A stretch of 53,854 nucleotides of DNA from UBA4823 sp034436035 (GCA_034436035.1 DAOTVW010000195.1:1-53854), one strand, 5' to 3'. Shown: positions 25,304 through 33,475, counted from the first letter of the stretch. Notes: a model not told the origin generated them from the sequence alone. Translations and numbers: made by a program.

Positions 25304-26020
25304 ATGTATAAAGGAATGAGTATTAGACCACCTTTTTTCGAATTGGGACCGAAAGCGTATCTGTACGGTCGGCAATTATTGGAATTAGCACTTTTTGCCG
25401 ATGAGCTGTGTGAAAAATATGATGTACGCATTATTTTCACCCCGCAATGCGTGGATATCCCTCTGTTAGTGAAGGAAACAAAACACATTCTGGTATTCGC
25501 TCAACACATGGATCCATTACCTATTGGGCGTGGAATTGGTTCCGTTTTGCCGGAAGCCATAAAAGAAGCAGGAGCAGTTGGCACATTACTCAATCATGTG
25601 GAAAAGAAATTGACCATGGCAGAGATTGAACGAACGATTCAACGTGCGGATGAAGTAGGTTTGATGACCATGGTATGTGCGGATACCGCCGAGGAAGCGG
25701 TAGAGATTGCCAAAATGAGTCCCAATATCCTGCTGGTTGAATCTCCAAGTATGATCGAGGCCGGGAAACGGGAGATAGCGGATCCCCAGGAAATCGAAAA
25801 TATTAATCGTCTTATTTGGCAAGTTAATCCCGAAATCCTCGTCTTACATGGCGGAGGCATCAGTAGTGGAGAAGATGTGTACAATATCATTAAATGTGGT
25901 GCGCAAGCGACCGGTTCAACCAGTGGGGTTATTCTTGCAGCAAATCCAAAGGCAAAACTAGAAGAAATGATCCAAGCCATGCGAAAAGCATGGGATGAAA
26001 TTCACCCGCGAGGAGCATAA
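25304..26020 (+). CDS. Triosephosphate-isomerase-like protein
   Basis: The 238-aa protein resembles the shorter, archaeal-type TIM branch. It has the catalytic His in LLNHVEKK (His98), the catalytic Glu in LLVESP (Glu146) and the phosphate-binding HGGGISSG. Related proteins in erythritol pathways isomerise tetrulose phosphates, so the substrate may be a triose or tetrose phosphate. It directly follows the DeoR gene (36 bp) and precedes YjbQ (2 bp). As part of the island it likely recycles the aldolase product. Confidence 0.82.
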   Translation: MYKGMSIRPPFFELGPKAYLYGRQLLELALFADELCEKYDVRIIFTPQCVDIPLLVKETKHILVFAQHMDPLPIGRGIGSVLPEAIKEAGAVGTLLNHVEKKLTMAEIERTIQRADEVGLMTMVCADTAEEAVEIAKMSPNILLVESPSMIEAGKREIADPQEIENINRLIWQVNPEILVLHGGGISSGEDVYNIIKCGAQATGSTSGVILAANPKAKLEEMIQAMRKAWDEIHPRGA

Positions 26021-26022
26021 CT

Positions 26023-26517
26023 ATGACGGTTTATCATCACACTTGTAAAATCCAATCTGATCGGCTGCCCACTTTTCACGATGTCACCGATGAAGCCATT
26101 CAGGCAGTTCAAGCTTCGGGAGTGAAAAATGGGATCTTAGTCGTATATTCGCAACACACTACGTGTAGTGTCTTAATCCAGGAAGATGCCGATGATGTTA
26201 ATTATTGGGGAACGAAACTGCTTTTGCAAGATTTAGTCAATGCATTAGAGAAAATTATCCCCACTTGTCGTACCGAAGGGCAATATCTCCATCCAGGACC
26301 AAAGCATATTGAAATGGCGACTCACCGGAACGAATTACCATCCTGGAGCCTAAACACAGATGCCCACCTCCGTTCCGTCTTGTTAGGACGCTCTGAATCG
26401 ATTCCAATTGTGGATGGCAAGTTAGAGCTTGGTGAATTCGGGCGGATTTATTTTGCCGATTTCGATCAGGTGCGCGCCCGTGAGAGAACGGTACGATTTC
26501 AAGTTGTTGGAGAATAA
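26023..26517 (+). CDS. YjbQ/UPF0047-family protein
   Basis: The 164-aa protein is a full-length member of the UPF0047 (YjbQ) family. It has the characteristic SQHTTCSVLIQEDADD and GPKHIEMATHRNELPSW segments. Some members show weak thiamine-phosphate-synthase activity, but the physiological role is unresolved. The ATG follows GAGGAG, and the gene starts 2 bp after the TIM-like gene. Its presence in a sugar catabolic operon is notable because no thiamine genes are nearby. Confidence 0.85.
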   Translation: MTVYHHTCKIQSDRLPTFHDVTDEAIQAVQASGVKNGILVVYSQHTTCSVLIQEDADDVNYWGTKLLLQDLVNALEKIIPTCRTEGQYLHPGPKHIEMATHRNELPSWSLNTDAHLRSVLLGRSESIPIVDGKLELGEFGRIYFADFDQVRARERTVRFQVVGE

Positions 26518-26545
26518 TGAAGAAATATCAGTTGGTAAATGTAAA

Positions 26546-27310
26546 ATGAAAAATAAAATTGAGATTGCAGTCATTGGTTCTGGGACGGCGATACCAACAA
26601 AGAATCACTCACCTGCTTCTATCTTCATGAGTGCTGATGGGTTCAATGCTCTTTTAGATATCGGACCTGGTTCTATATCTAAATTACCATATTATGACAT
26701 AAATGTATTTACTATTGAAAATATTTTTATCACCCATTTCCATCCTGACCATATCCTTGACTTAGCAACATTCTTTTTGATTTGTGATTTTGGGGCCAAA
26801 GAGCGAAATGGCTTGAATCTCAATTTGGTTGGTCCAATTGGTATGAAAAATTTTGTAACCAACTTAATGCAGCTATTTCCAGATATTCAATTTCCCTCAA
26901 ATCCGATTAATTACATAGAAATGGATCAAAGTGAGATAAATATTAATCAATGCCGGGTTCAATCTATTTTATCCGGTCACACTAAAAATAGTATATCCTA
27001 TCGTTTTGAATTCAATCAAACAACTATTATCTATACTGGAGATTGTATTTATAGCAAAGGATTAGAAGATTTTTCTTATAACTCAGATCTATTGATATGT
27101 GAATGTTCATTTCCTGAGGGTTGGGAAACAAAAGATCATATGACATCACGGGAAGTGGGTTCTTTAGCTCAAAAAGCTCACGTGAAAAAATTAATTGTGA
27201 CGCATTTATACCCTCCAGCATTTGAAGTTGATATTAATTCTCAAATTGCTAAATATTATTCCGGAGAAATCCTTATAGCAACGGATGGAGATCGTATTAC
27301 TATCCAATAA
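26546..27310 (+). CDS. MBL-fold metallo-hydrolase, RNase Z-like
   Basis: The 254-aa protein has the metallo-beta-lactamase motif THFHPDH, then SGHT, YTGDCIYS and a late THLYPP. These give two probable zinc sites as in RNase Z/arylsulfatase-like hydrolases. The substrate is unknown. I chose the ATG at 26546, where family homology begins (IEIAVIGSGTA). The ribosome binding site is weak. From here to about 29.1 kb the DNA is clearly more AT-rich than upstream, for example 17 G+C in the 60 bases at 27001-27060. Confidence 0.78.
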   Translation: MKNKIEIAVIGSGTAIPTKNHSPASIFMSADGFNALLDIGPGSISKLPYYDINVFTIENIFITHFHPDHILDLATFFLICDFGAKERNGLNLNLVGPIGMKNFVTNLMQLFPDIQFPSNPINYIEMDQSEININQCRVQSILSGHTKNSISYRFEFNQTTIIYTGDCIYSKGLEDFSYNSDLLICECSFPEGWETKDHMTSREVGSLAQKAHVKKLIVTHLYPPAFEVDINSQIAKYYSGEILIATDGDRITIQ

Positions 27311-27330
27311 AGTTGATAAGTTTACGAATT

Positions 27331-28212
27331 ATGGGCATGATAAATATGAAAGTTATAAATCGAAATAGAAGCAAACCGAGATATTCAATAATGGATTGGC
27401 TGCCACTTTCACCTTTAATTTTATTTGCCCTCGGTTTCCAACTTATTCCGGTCATTTCTATCATCATATCTAGTTTTAATAGTAAACATGGTTACACACT
27501 TAATAATTATGAACGTGCATTCACACCGATGATTTTGAATGCATTTAAAAACTCAATCCAGCTTTCAACAACCACTGCTACATTGGGTGTAATCATAGGT
27601 GCTTTTGTTGCTTATGCGATTATCTCATCACCCAACAAATTCATTCAGAATTCATTAATTGCGTTAGCAGATGTAACGACTAATTTTGGGGGAGCGCCAT
27701 TAGCCTTTGCTTTTATTATTATCCTTGGATCAACCGGTGTAATAACGATTTTATTAAAAGAAGTGGGAATTAACCTTTACCCGAAATTTCGTATTTATTC
27801 GATATCTGGCTTAACTATCGCTTATCTCTATTTTCAAATTCCATTGATGATCATGTTGATCCTACCATCTCTACTTGGATTAAAAAAAGAATTATGGGAG
27901 GCAGCAATAAATTTAGGGGCAACAACCTTTCAATATTGGTGGTATATTGCACTACCTACTCTTGCCCCTGCTTTATTAAGTAGTTTTTTCATCCTATTTG
28001 TAAATTCTTTTGGCGCTTATGCCACTGCCTGGACATTAACTGGTCCAGATGTCAATCTCATTACGGTTCAGATTGCAGCATTAATTCGTGGTGAGGTTCA
28101 ACTTGAGATTGAGTTGGCTGATGCATTATCGGTAGTGTCCATGTGTATAACATTAATTGGGGTTATTGGATATCTCAGTTTAGCAAGAAGATCCAGGAGA
28201 GCATTATCATGA
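27331..28212 (+). CDS. ABC importer permease, PotB/AfuB-like (second copy)
   Basis: The protein (293 aa from the ATG at 27331) has six predicted membrane helices and the docking loop AINLGATTFQYWWYIALP. It is a paralogue of the permease at 15044-15916, sharing DVTTNF, GAPLAFAFI, YPKF, FQIPLMI and FGAYATA. Alternative starts are TTG 27313 and ATGs at 27337 and 27346; none has a good ribosome binding site. Base composition is AT-rich. With the next two genes it forms a second importer that lacks its own ATPase gene. Confidence 0.85.
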   Translation: MGMINMKVINRNRSKPRYSIMDWLPLSPLILFALGFQLIPVISIIISSFNSKHGYTLNNYERAFTPMILNAFKNSIQLSTTTATLGVIIGAFVAYAIISSPNKFIQNSLIALADVTTNFGGAPLAFAFIIILGSTGVITILLKEVGINLYPKFRIYSISGLTIAYLYFQIPLMIMLILPSLLGLKKELWEAAINLGATTFQYWWYIALPTLAPALLSSFFILFVNSFGAYATAWTLTGPDVNLITVQIAALIRGEVQLEIELADALSVVSMCITLIGVIGYLSLARRSRRALS

Positions 28213-29021
28213 GAATGCACCCTCTATTAAGGTCAACTATCCTGTTAATTTTTATTGCTTTTATGATCATCCCAGTAATTGCAACAATGGTGTTTTCTAT
28301 TTCTACGCGTTGGGATCGTTCTATATTGCCAGAAGGGTTAACTTTTGAGTGGTGGCAAAAAGTAACTTCTAATCCTGCATTTAAAATGACCTTACGGAAT
28401 TCCTTCTATCTTTCCTTTGGAACTGCCATTGCACTGGTTTTATTAGTAACTCCAAGCGCTTATTGGGCTCATATTCGAGTGCAAAAAAGTAAGGCGATCT
28501 TTGAGATCATGTCAGCATTATCATTTGGCATACCCGGTGTCATACTAGCGCTATCATTAATCCGCTTTTATTCAAATATCCCAATTCCTTTAGTAAATAC
28601 ACCAAATATCCTATTGTTGGCTTGTATGGAATTAAGCTTTCCTTTCATGTATCGTCCGATAGCAAATGCTTTGGATAGTATCAATCTTAAAACTCTTACG
28701 GAAGCCTCGATGAGTCTAGGCAGTAATTGGATACAGACACTATGGTATGTAATATTGCCGAATATCATGCCAGGCGTATTAAGCGGTTTCCTATTAGTCT
28801 TTTCCACTGTTTTTGCTGAGTTCACGTTGACAAATTTATTAGTTGGTGCTCGATTTAAAACTTTTCCGATTTATCTTGTTGAATTCACTCGTTTTGATGG
28901 ACGTCAAGCGAGTGCTTTAGCAACCATTAGTTTTGTCGTTGCATGGATTGTCTCGCTATTAATTTTATGGATAAGTGGAAGAAAAGCGGTATCAGCAGGA
29001 GGTGCAGTTGTTGTACATTAA
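28209..29021 (+). CDS. ABC importer permease, PotC-like (second copy)
   Basis: The 270-aa protein has six predicted helices and the docking loop EASMSLGSNWIQTLWYVILP. It is paralogous to 15931-16752 (WDRSILPEG, VGARFKTFP). The ATG at 28209 overlaps the previous stop codon (ATGA) and has AGGAGAG upstream, so the open frame that extends to 28143 is not the real start. It likely forms the second channel with the preceding permease and shares the island's single ATPase. Confidence 0.87.
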   Translation: MRMHPLLRSTILLIFIAFMIIPVIATMVFSISTRWDRSILPEGLTFEWWQKVTSNPAFKMTLRNSFYLSFGTAIALVLLVTPSAYWAHIRVQKSKAIFEIMSALSFGIPGVILALSLIRFYSNIPIPLVNTPNILLLACMELSFPFMYRPIANALDSINLKTLTEASMSLGSNWIQTLWYVILPNIMPGVLSGFLLVFSTVFAEFTLTNLLVGARFKTFPIYLVEFTRFDGRQASALATISFVVAWIVSLLILWISGRKAVSAGGAVVVH

Positions 29022-29149
29022 ATCTTTATCATGAAGATTTGAATGAAATGACTGTTTCATGTTTGTGCTTTTCAAAAAGAAAGGAGTAAAAAAATAAATT
29101 AATCATAAACCTATCCCAATCCTATCAAAATTTTAGAACGGAGGAAAAA

Positions 29150-30331
29150 ATGAAGAAAATAATTTCCACAATAATGATTCTATTTTTAGTAGGTTTACTT
29201 ATTGCAGGATGTAAACCTGCACAGGTGACCGAAGCCCCAAAAACCGAAGCTGCAATTACTGAAGCTCCAGTTACGGAAGCCCCAAAAACTGAAGCAGTAA
29301 TGACTGAAGCTCCAGTTACGGAAGCCCCAAAAACCGAAGCAGCCGGTTCAGAGTTGGAAATGCGGATTGAAGCGGCTAAAAAAGAAGGACAGATCGTAAG
29401 TTATGGAATGTCGGATGACTGGGTTAATTTAGGAAATATTTGGAAAACAATTCAAGACCGTTATGGTGTAGTCCATACTGATGTAGATATGACCAGTGCG
29501 GAACAAATAACGCACCTGCTGGCAGAGAAAAATGCTCCAGTTATGGATGTTGCCGACATTGGGTTTGATTCTCTAGGCTTACTCCTTGAGAATGATCTTG
29601 CGATGGAATATAAAAACGCTTACTATGATAAAATCCCAGAAAATTTCAAAGATCCACAAGGCCGATGGGCGATTGGGTATTGGGGAGCAATCGCATTCTT
29701 AGTCAACAAAGACCTTGTTCCGAATCCTCCAAAAACCTGGGATGATTTACTAAAACCAGAATATCTGGATAAAATATGCAGTCGCGACCCTCGTGTATCC
29801 ACTTACGCTACTGGTTCTGTTTTAGCTGCTGCGTACGCCCATGGAGGTGGAGAAAGTAACGTTCAACCGGGCTTGGATTTCTTCAAGAAATTAAAAGATT
29901 CTAAGAACTGGCGAGAGGGTGTTGTATTGAATGTCGCAGCAGTACAAAAAGGTGAATGCCCGATATCCATCGTGTATGATTTTGATGGATTCAATAAACG
30001 CGATGCAACTGGTCTCCCATTAGAGGTTATCATCCCCGAAGATGCAACCGTGGGGATGTTATTCGCTCAATATATCAATAAGGTAGCACCGCATCCCAAC
30101 GCTGCCAAATTGGCTATTGATTTCTTTTACTCAGATGAAGGCCAGATTATGTTTGCTCAAGGGTATGCTCATCCTGGAAGAAGTGATGTTACGCTTCCTT
30201 CAGATGTAGCGAGTAAAATACTACCACAATCCGCCTACAAAAACATCTATTTCCCTTCTAATCTCGAAAACTTCTCGAAGGCAATTAAACAAATCAAAGA
30301 TGGATGGGAAGCGATTGTTGGCGGATCATAA
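29150..30331 (+). CDS. Importer solute-binding lipoprotein (second copy)
   Basis: The 393-aa protein has a lipoprotein signal with lipobox LIAGC (Cys21). A Thr-Glu-Ala-Pro linker encoded by a 45-bp tandem repeat (29228-29342) follows, and then a binding fold paralogous to 19423-20592. Shared blocks include SYGM/L-DDWVN, GRWAIGYWGAIAF, TWDDLLK, VQPGLDFFK, KGECPIS and APHPNAAKL. The start follows GGAGG. A hairpin at 30356-30385 follows the gene. Divergence in the binding domain suggests a related but different ligand from the first copy. Confidence 0.88.
   Translation: MKKIISTIMILFLVGLLIAGCKPAQVTEAPKTEAAITEAPVTEAPKTEAVMTEAPVTEAPKTEAAGSELEMRIEAAKKEGQIVSYGMSDDWVNLGNIWKTIQDRYGVVHTDVDMTSAEQITHLLAEKNAPVMDVADIGFDSLGLLLENDLAMEYKNAYYDKIPENFKDPQGRWAIGYWGAIAFLVNKDLVPNPPKTWDDLLKPEYLDKICSRDPRVSTYATGSVLAAAYAHGGGESNVQPGLDFFKKLKDSKNWREGVVLNVAAVQKGECPISIVYDFDGFNKRDATGLPLEVIIPEDATVGMLFAQYINKVAPHPNAAKLAIDFFYSDEGQIMFAQGYAHPGRSDVTLPSDVASKILPQSAYKNIYFPSNLENFSKAIKQIKDGWEAIVGGS
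29228..29342 (+). repeat. 45-bp tandem repeat encoding the lipoprotein linker
   Basis: Two nearly identical 45-bp units (29258-29302 and 29303 to about 29342) plus a partial preceding unit (29228-29257) encode TEAPVTEAPKTEA-type repeats. The units differ at few positions, which suggests recent replication slippage. The first binding protein has a similar but more diverged linker. Confidence 0.7.
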
Positions 30332-30355
30332 TTAATAATTTCTTTAACTTGAATA

Positions 30356-30385
30356 ATCTGGGGTGGCAGAGTTGTCGCCCCAGAT
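30356..30385 (+). other. Intercistronic hairpin after the second binding-protein gene
   Basis: The arms 30356-30368 and 30373-30385 (outer ATCTGGGG with CCCCAGAT) form a 13-bp stem with two G-U pairs and a GAGT tetraloop. It lies between the binding-protein stop and the GHMP kinase start, with no T run. It mirrors the hairpin at 20606-20634. Confidence 0.7.
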
Positions 30386-30418
30386 GTACATTAATGATAC
30401 CTTCACAAGGAGTCGAAC

Positions 30419-31888
30419 TTGAATAATGACCAATATGCTCCATTAAAAGATTTACCTGATACACAGCGATTCATCCGGCAAGTCCTTCAATTGCGCAAGG
30501 AGGGTGGCTATTTTGATCCAACTCAGCGCATATTTATCAATCGCACTCCGGGCCGTTTGGATTTATTAGGAGGCAATGACGATTACACCGGTGGATTGGT
30601 TTTCGAAACGACAATACAGGAAGCAACCCATGTTGCGGTGCAGGCACGCCAAGATAAACGCATTATCCTCTATAACCCGGCTGTAAAATCATTAGGTTGG
30701 GAAGATTTTGTTGAATTTTCATTGAACGACCTGCAATCTGGAACTGGGATAAAACCTCTTCAAAGCGTGCGAGCATGGATTTACCAAAAACCTGAGCGGG
30801 CATGGAGCGCTTACATCATCGGGGTTCTGTATTTTTTACTGAAAGAATTCCCTGCAAAATTCACTAACGGATTCACTCTTTATCTTGAATCCGATGTCCC
30901 GATCGGCAAAGGTGTCAGTTCCTCTGCTGCTTTAGAAGTCTCCGCCATGAAAGCTATTGCCCATATCTATGGTATTCAAGTTCAGGGTATCGAACTTGCT
31001 AGTTGGACACAATGGGTCGAAATAGCTTTGACTGATTCGGCGTGTGGGATAATGGATCAACTGGCAGTCACGATGGGAGATCGGGATCAGTTTTTGCCGA
31101 TATTATGTCAACCAAGCACGCCATATCCTCTGGTACGGCTGCCAGATCGTTTACGGGTTTGGGGAATCGACTCAGGAATAAAGCATGCGATATCTGGGAT
31201 TGAATACGAGGTGGCGCGGGCAGCGACTTTTATGGGATATCGTTATCTTATCAATTGGGAAGGATTGCCAATCCAAAAAGTGGAAAGTGGTCCTTTACAA
31301 CGCTATACCGATCCGTTGTGGAATGGCTACCTGGCGAATCTCTCTCCATCTTTATTTCGCAATCGTTACGAGGCAAGGTTGCCAGAATATATCTATGGAA
31401 AAGAGTTTTTAGCTTATTTTCCTGATCATGCTGATCCATATACTCCTCTCCGCCCAGAAGTGCTATATCCGGTACGTGCAGCAACACGGTATGCTGTGGA
31501 AGAGAATTGGCGGGTGCATTGTTTCTATAACATAATTGCCACTGCATCAGATATCACCGCGGAAGTGGGAAATTTACTTGGAGAACTCATGTATCTCTGC
31601 CATGAGGGATATTCTCAATGCGGATTAGGTACTTCGGCGACTGATCAAATTGTCGATTTGGTCAGAGAAGAAAAAGAAAATGGGTTAATCGGGGCAAAAA
31701 TCACCGGCGGTGGAGCTGGGGGGACGGTGGCGATACTAGGGTATAACACCCCCTCTGCAGAAGCGGCGTTCCAACGAGTTGTGCAAAAATATGGCGAATG
31801 GAGTCAAAATCCTCCTTATGTTTTTGAGGGATCGTCCCCTGGAAGCGATGCCTTCGGCATCTATGAAATAAAACCAGAGCAGCTATAA
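30419..31888 (+). CDS. GHMP-family sugar kinase, L-arabinokinase-like
   Basis: The 489-aa protein has the GHMP motifs TPGRLDLLGGNDDYTGG (about 44-60), VPIGKGVSSSAALEVS (ATP loop) and KITGGGAGGTVAIL near the end. The block LRVWGIDSGIKHAISG and the SACGIMDQ motif resemble the kinase domain of plant L-arabinokinase more than galactokinase. Such enzymes phosphorylate the anomeric carbon of a sugar. The start is TTG at 30419, supported by AAGGAG 6 nt upstream; no in-frame ATG is near. It follows the second importer, suggesting that its substrate is brought in by that system. Confidence 0.82.
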   Translation: MNNDQYAPLKDLPDTQRFIRQVLQLRKEGGYFDPTQRIFINRTPGRLDLLGGNDDYTGGLVFETTIQEATHVAVQARQDKRIILYNPAVKSLGWEDFVEFSLNDLQSGTGIKPLQSVRAWIYQKPERAWSAYIIGVLYFLLKEFPAKFTNGFTLYLESDVPIGKGVSSSAALEVSAMKAIAHIYGIQVQGIELASWTQWVEIALTDSACGIMDQLAVTMGDRDQFLPILCQPSTPYPLVRLPDRLRVWGIDSGIKHAISGIEYEVARAATFMGYRYLINWEGLPIQKVESGPLQRYTDPLWNGYLANLSPSLFRNRYEARLPEYIYGKEFLAYFPDHADPYTPLRPEVLYPVRAATRYAVEENWRVHCFYNIIATASDITAEVGNLLGELMYLCHEGYSQCGLGTSATDQIVDLVREEKENGLIGAKITGGGAGGTVAILGYNTPSAEAAFQRVVQKYGEWSQNPPYVFEGSSPGSDAFGIYEIKPEQL

Positions 31889-31987
31889 AGGATTTCGTTT
31901 TCCTTAGCGAAAAAATATTACCCTTTTGGGATGCTTTTTTTCAACCTATAAAATATAATATTTTTGTATCCCAGCATTGCATTGTGG

Positions 31988-33412
31988 ATGCGCACAGCTA
32001 TGCGAGCTTTTTGTGTATTCGAACCAGAGGAAATAGAATCAATCCACCACGCCACCTTGAGAGTCTTGATGGAATGTGGCGTCATTCTCACCCATCCGGG
32101 CGGCAGGCAACTCTTACAAGAGCATGGCGCGATTGTTGCTGACCGATTTGTTCGCCTCCCGCCTGAGATGATCGAGAGAGCCATCTCTACTGCCAGCGGG
32201 AAAGTTACTCTGCGCGGTCGAAACGGCGTCATCCAAACACTTGGTGATGGTCATCTTCACTGGCACAATCTCGGTGGCGCACGCGAGATTTATGACCATC
32301 GTATCAAACAGCGCCGCCCAGCTGTAATCCAAGATTTAACTGACGCCACCCGATTGTTGGATGCGATAGAAAGCGCCACCACGGTGACGCCGCTTTTTAC
32401 GCCAACCGATGTGCCTGGTTCGCTGATGTCTCTGGCAATGTACCGCCATACTTTGCCGTGTACAACCAAACCAGTGCAGGGTCCGGGTGTCCAAAATGCA
32501 ACAGAAGTTACATATGCGATCCGCATGGCAGAGGTGCTTGGCCCACCAAAACAAATGCTTTCGCTCAGTGTATCGCCAGTGAGCCCGTTAACCTTTCCGG
32601 ATGATGCTGTAGAAGCGATCATTGCTATAGCCCGGAATGGTATCCCTTTCGCTCCATTGCCATGTCCTACCGCTGGTACAACCGCTCCTTTCACGTTAGC
32701 TGGTGCTTTGGTGCAGCAAAATGCGGAAGTCCTGGCTAGCCTGGTATTAGCGCAATGTGTTCAGCCTGGATTACCGATTGTTTATTGTGGGCGGTTAGCG
32801 ATGATGGAACCGCGCACCGCCATCTCCGTTTGGGGCGGGGTGGAACTAGGGCTTGTCTCCGCCGCCACTGTTCAAATCGGACACCGTTATAGGCTGCCAG
32901 TGAATGTATATGGTTTTTCCACCAATGCGCATAGCTTCGACCTGCAAAATGGTTATGAGCGCGCCATCAATGCCATATTACCGGCTTTGGCTGGGGCTGA
33001 TGAGCTTTCCGGCATTGGAGAAATGGAAGCTGGCGTAAGCAGTTCCCTCGCCCAAATCGTCGTAGATGATGAAATAGCTGCCAGTGTTCAGCGGGCACGG
33101 GCGGGTATCGCCGCTGATGAAAATTCGCTGGCGGTGGAAGTAATCCTCTCGGTTATGAAAGGCTCTCATAATTTCCTGGCTCAAAAACACACTCGCGAAG
33201 CCATGCGCAGGGGTGAAATCCTGTTCACCAAATTGGCTGATCGAAACCCTTGGGAAGTATGGGAGAGGGAGGGAAAGCTGGAGTTAGCTGATAGGGCAAT
33301 GGCTCGCGTCGAGCAGATACTGACAACGCAGCCTGTCACTCCATTAGATATCGATCAGGAAAGAACCCTCGATGAAATCCTGAACGCTGCCCAGCGTGAG
33401 TTGGAAAATTAA
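31988..33412 (+). CDS. MttB/MtgB-family (trimethylamine methyltransferase-like) protein, no pyrrolysine
   Basis: The protein matches the MttB superfamily (COG5598), with LRVLMECGV near the N-terminus, KPVQGPG in the middle and YGFSTNAHSFDLQNG. There is no in-frame TAG, so it belongs to the non-pyrrolysine branch. Characterised members demethylate quaternary amines such as glycine betaine or carnitine using a corrinoid protein. No corrinoid protein or activation gene is adjacent. I chose the ATG at 31988 (474 aa); TTG 31964 and ATG 32000 are alternatives and none has a clear ribosome binding site. It may be independent of the island upstream (about 100 bp gap). Confidence 0.8.
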   Translation: MRTAMRAFCVFEPEEIESIHHATLRVLMECGVILTHPGGRQLLQEHGAIVADRFVRLPPEMIERAISTASGKVTLRGRNGVIQTLGDGHLHWHNLGGAREIYDHRIKQRRPAVIQDLTDATRLLDAIESATTVTPLFTPTDVPGSLMSLAMYRHTLPCTTKPVQGPGVQNATEVTYAIRMAEVLGPPKQMLSLSVSPVSPLTFPDDAVEAIIAIARNGIPFAPLPCPTAGTTAPFTLAGALVQQNAEVLASLVLAQCVQPGLPIVYCGRLAMMEPRTAISVWGGVELGLVSAATVQIGHRYRLPVNVYGFSTNAHSFDLQNGYERAINAILPALAGADELSGIGEMEAGVSSSLAQIVVDDEIAASVQRARAGIAADENSLAVEVILSVMKGSHNFLAQKHTREAMRRGEILFTKLADRNPWEVWEREGKLELADRAMARVEQILTTQPVTPLDIDQERTLDEILNAAQRELEN

Positions 33413-33446
33413 ATCTTTTCAGACTGATTCTTGAGCCCCGTTTAAA

Positions 33447-33475
33447 TTGACGAATAAGGGGGTTTGGCATATGAT
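33447..33475 (+). promoter_or_regulatory. Promoter of the rhodanese gene
   Basis: TTGACG (33447-33452) and TATGAT (33470-33475) are 17 bp apart and 25 bp upstream of the rhodanese ATG, which follows GGGAGG. Each hexamer has 5 of 6 consensus bases. Confidence 0.65.

Noticed and set aside
26546..30331. Mobile element carrying the AT-rich second importer
   Set aside because: No transposase, integrase, terminal repeats or target duplication was found at its edges; only the composition differs.
31964..33412. Possible pyrrolysine-containing MttB
   Set aside because: No in-frame TAG interrupts the reading frame, so it belongs to the non-pyrrolysine branch.
33436..33462. CCCC...GGGGG possible terminator before the rhodanese gene
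   Set aside because: The stem is only four pairs with a long loop and it overlaps the predicted promoter.
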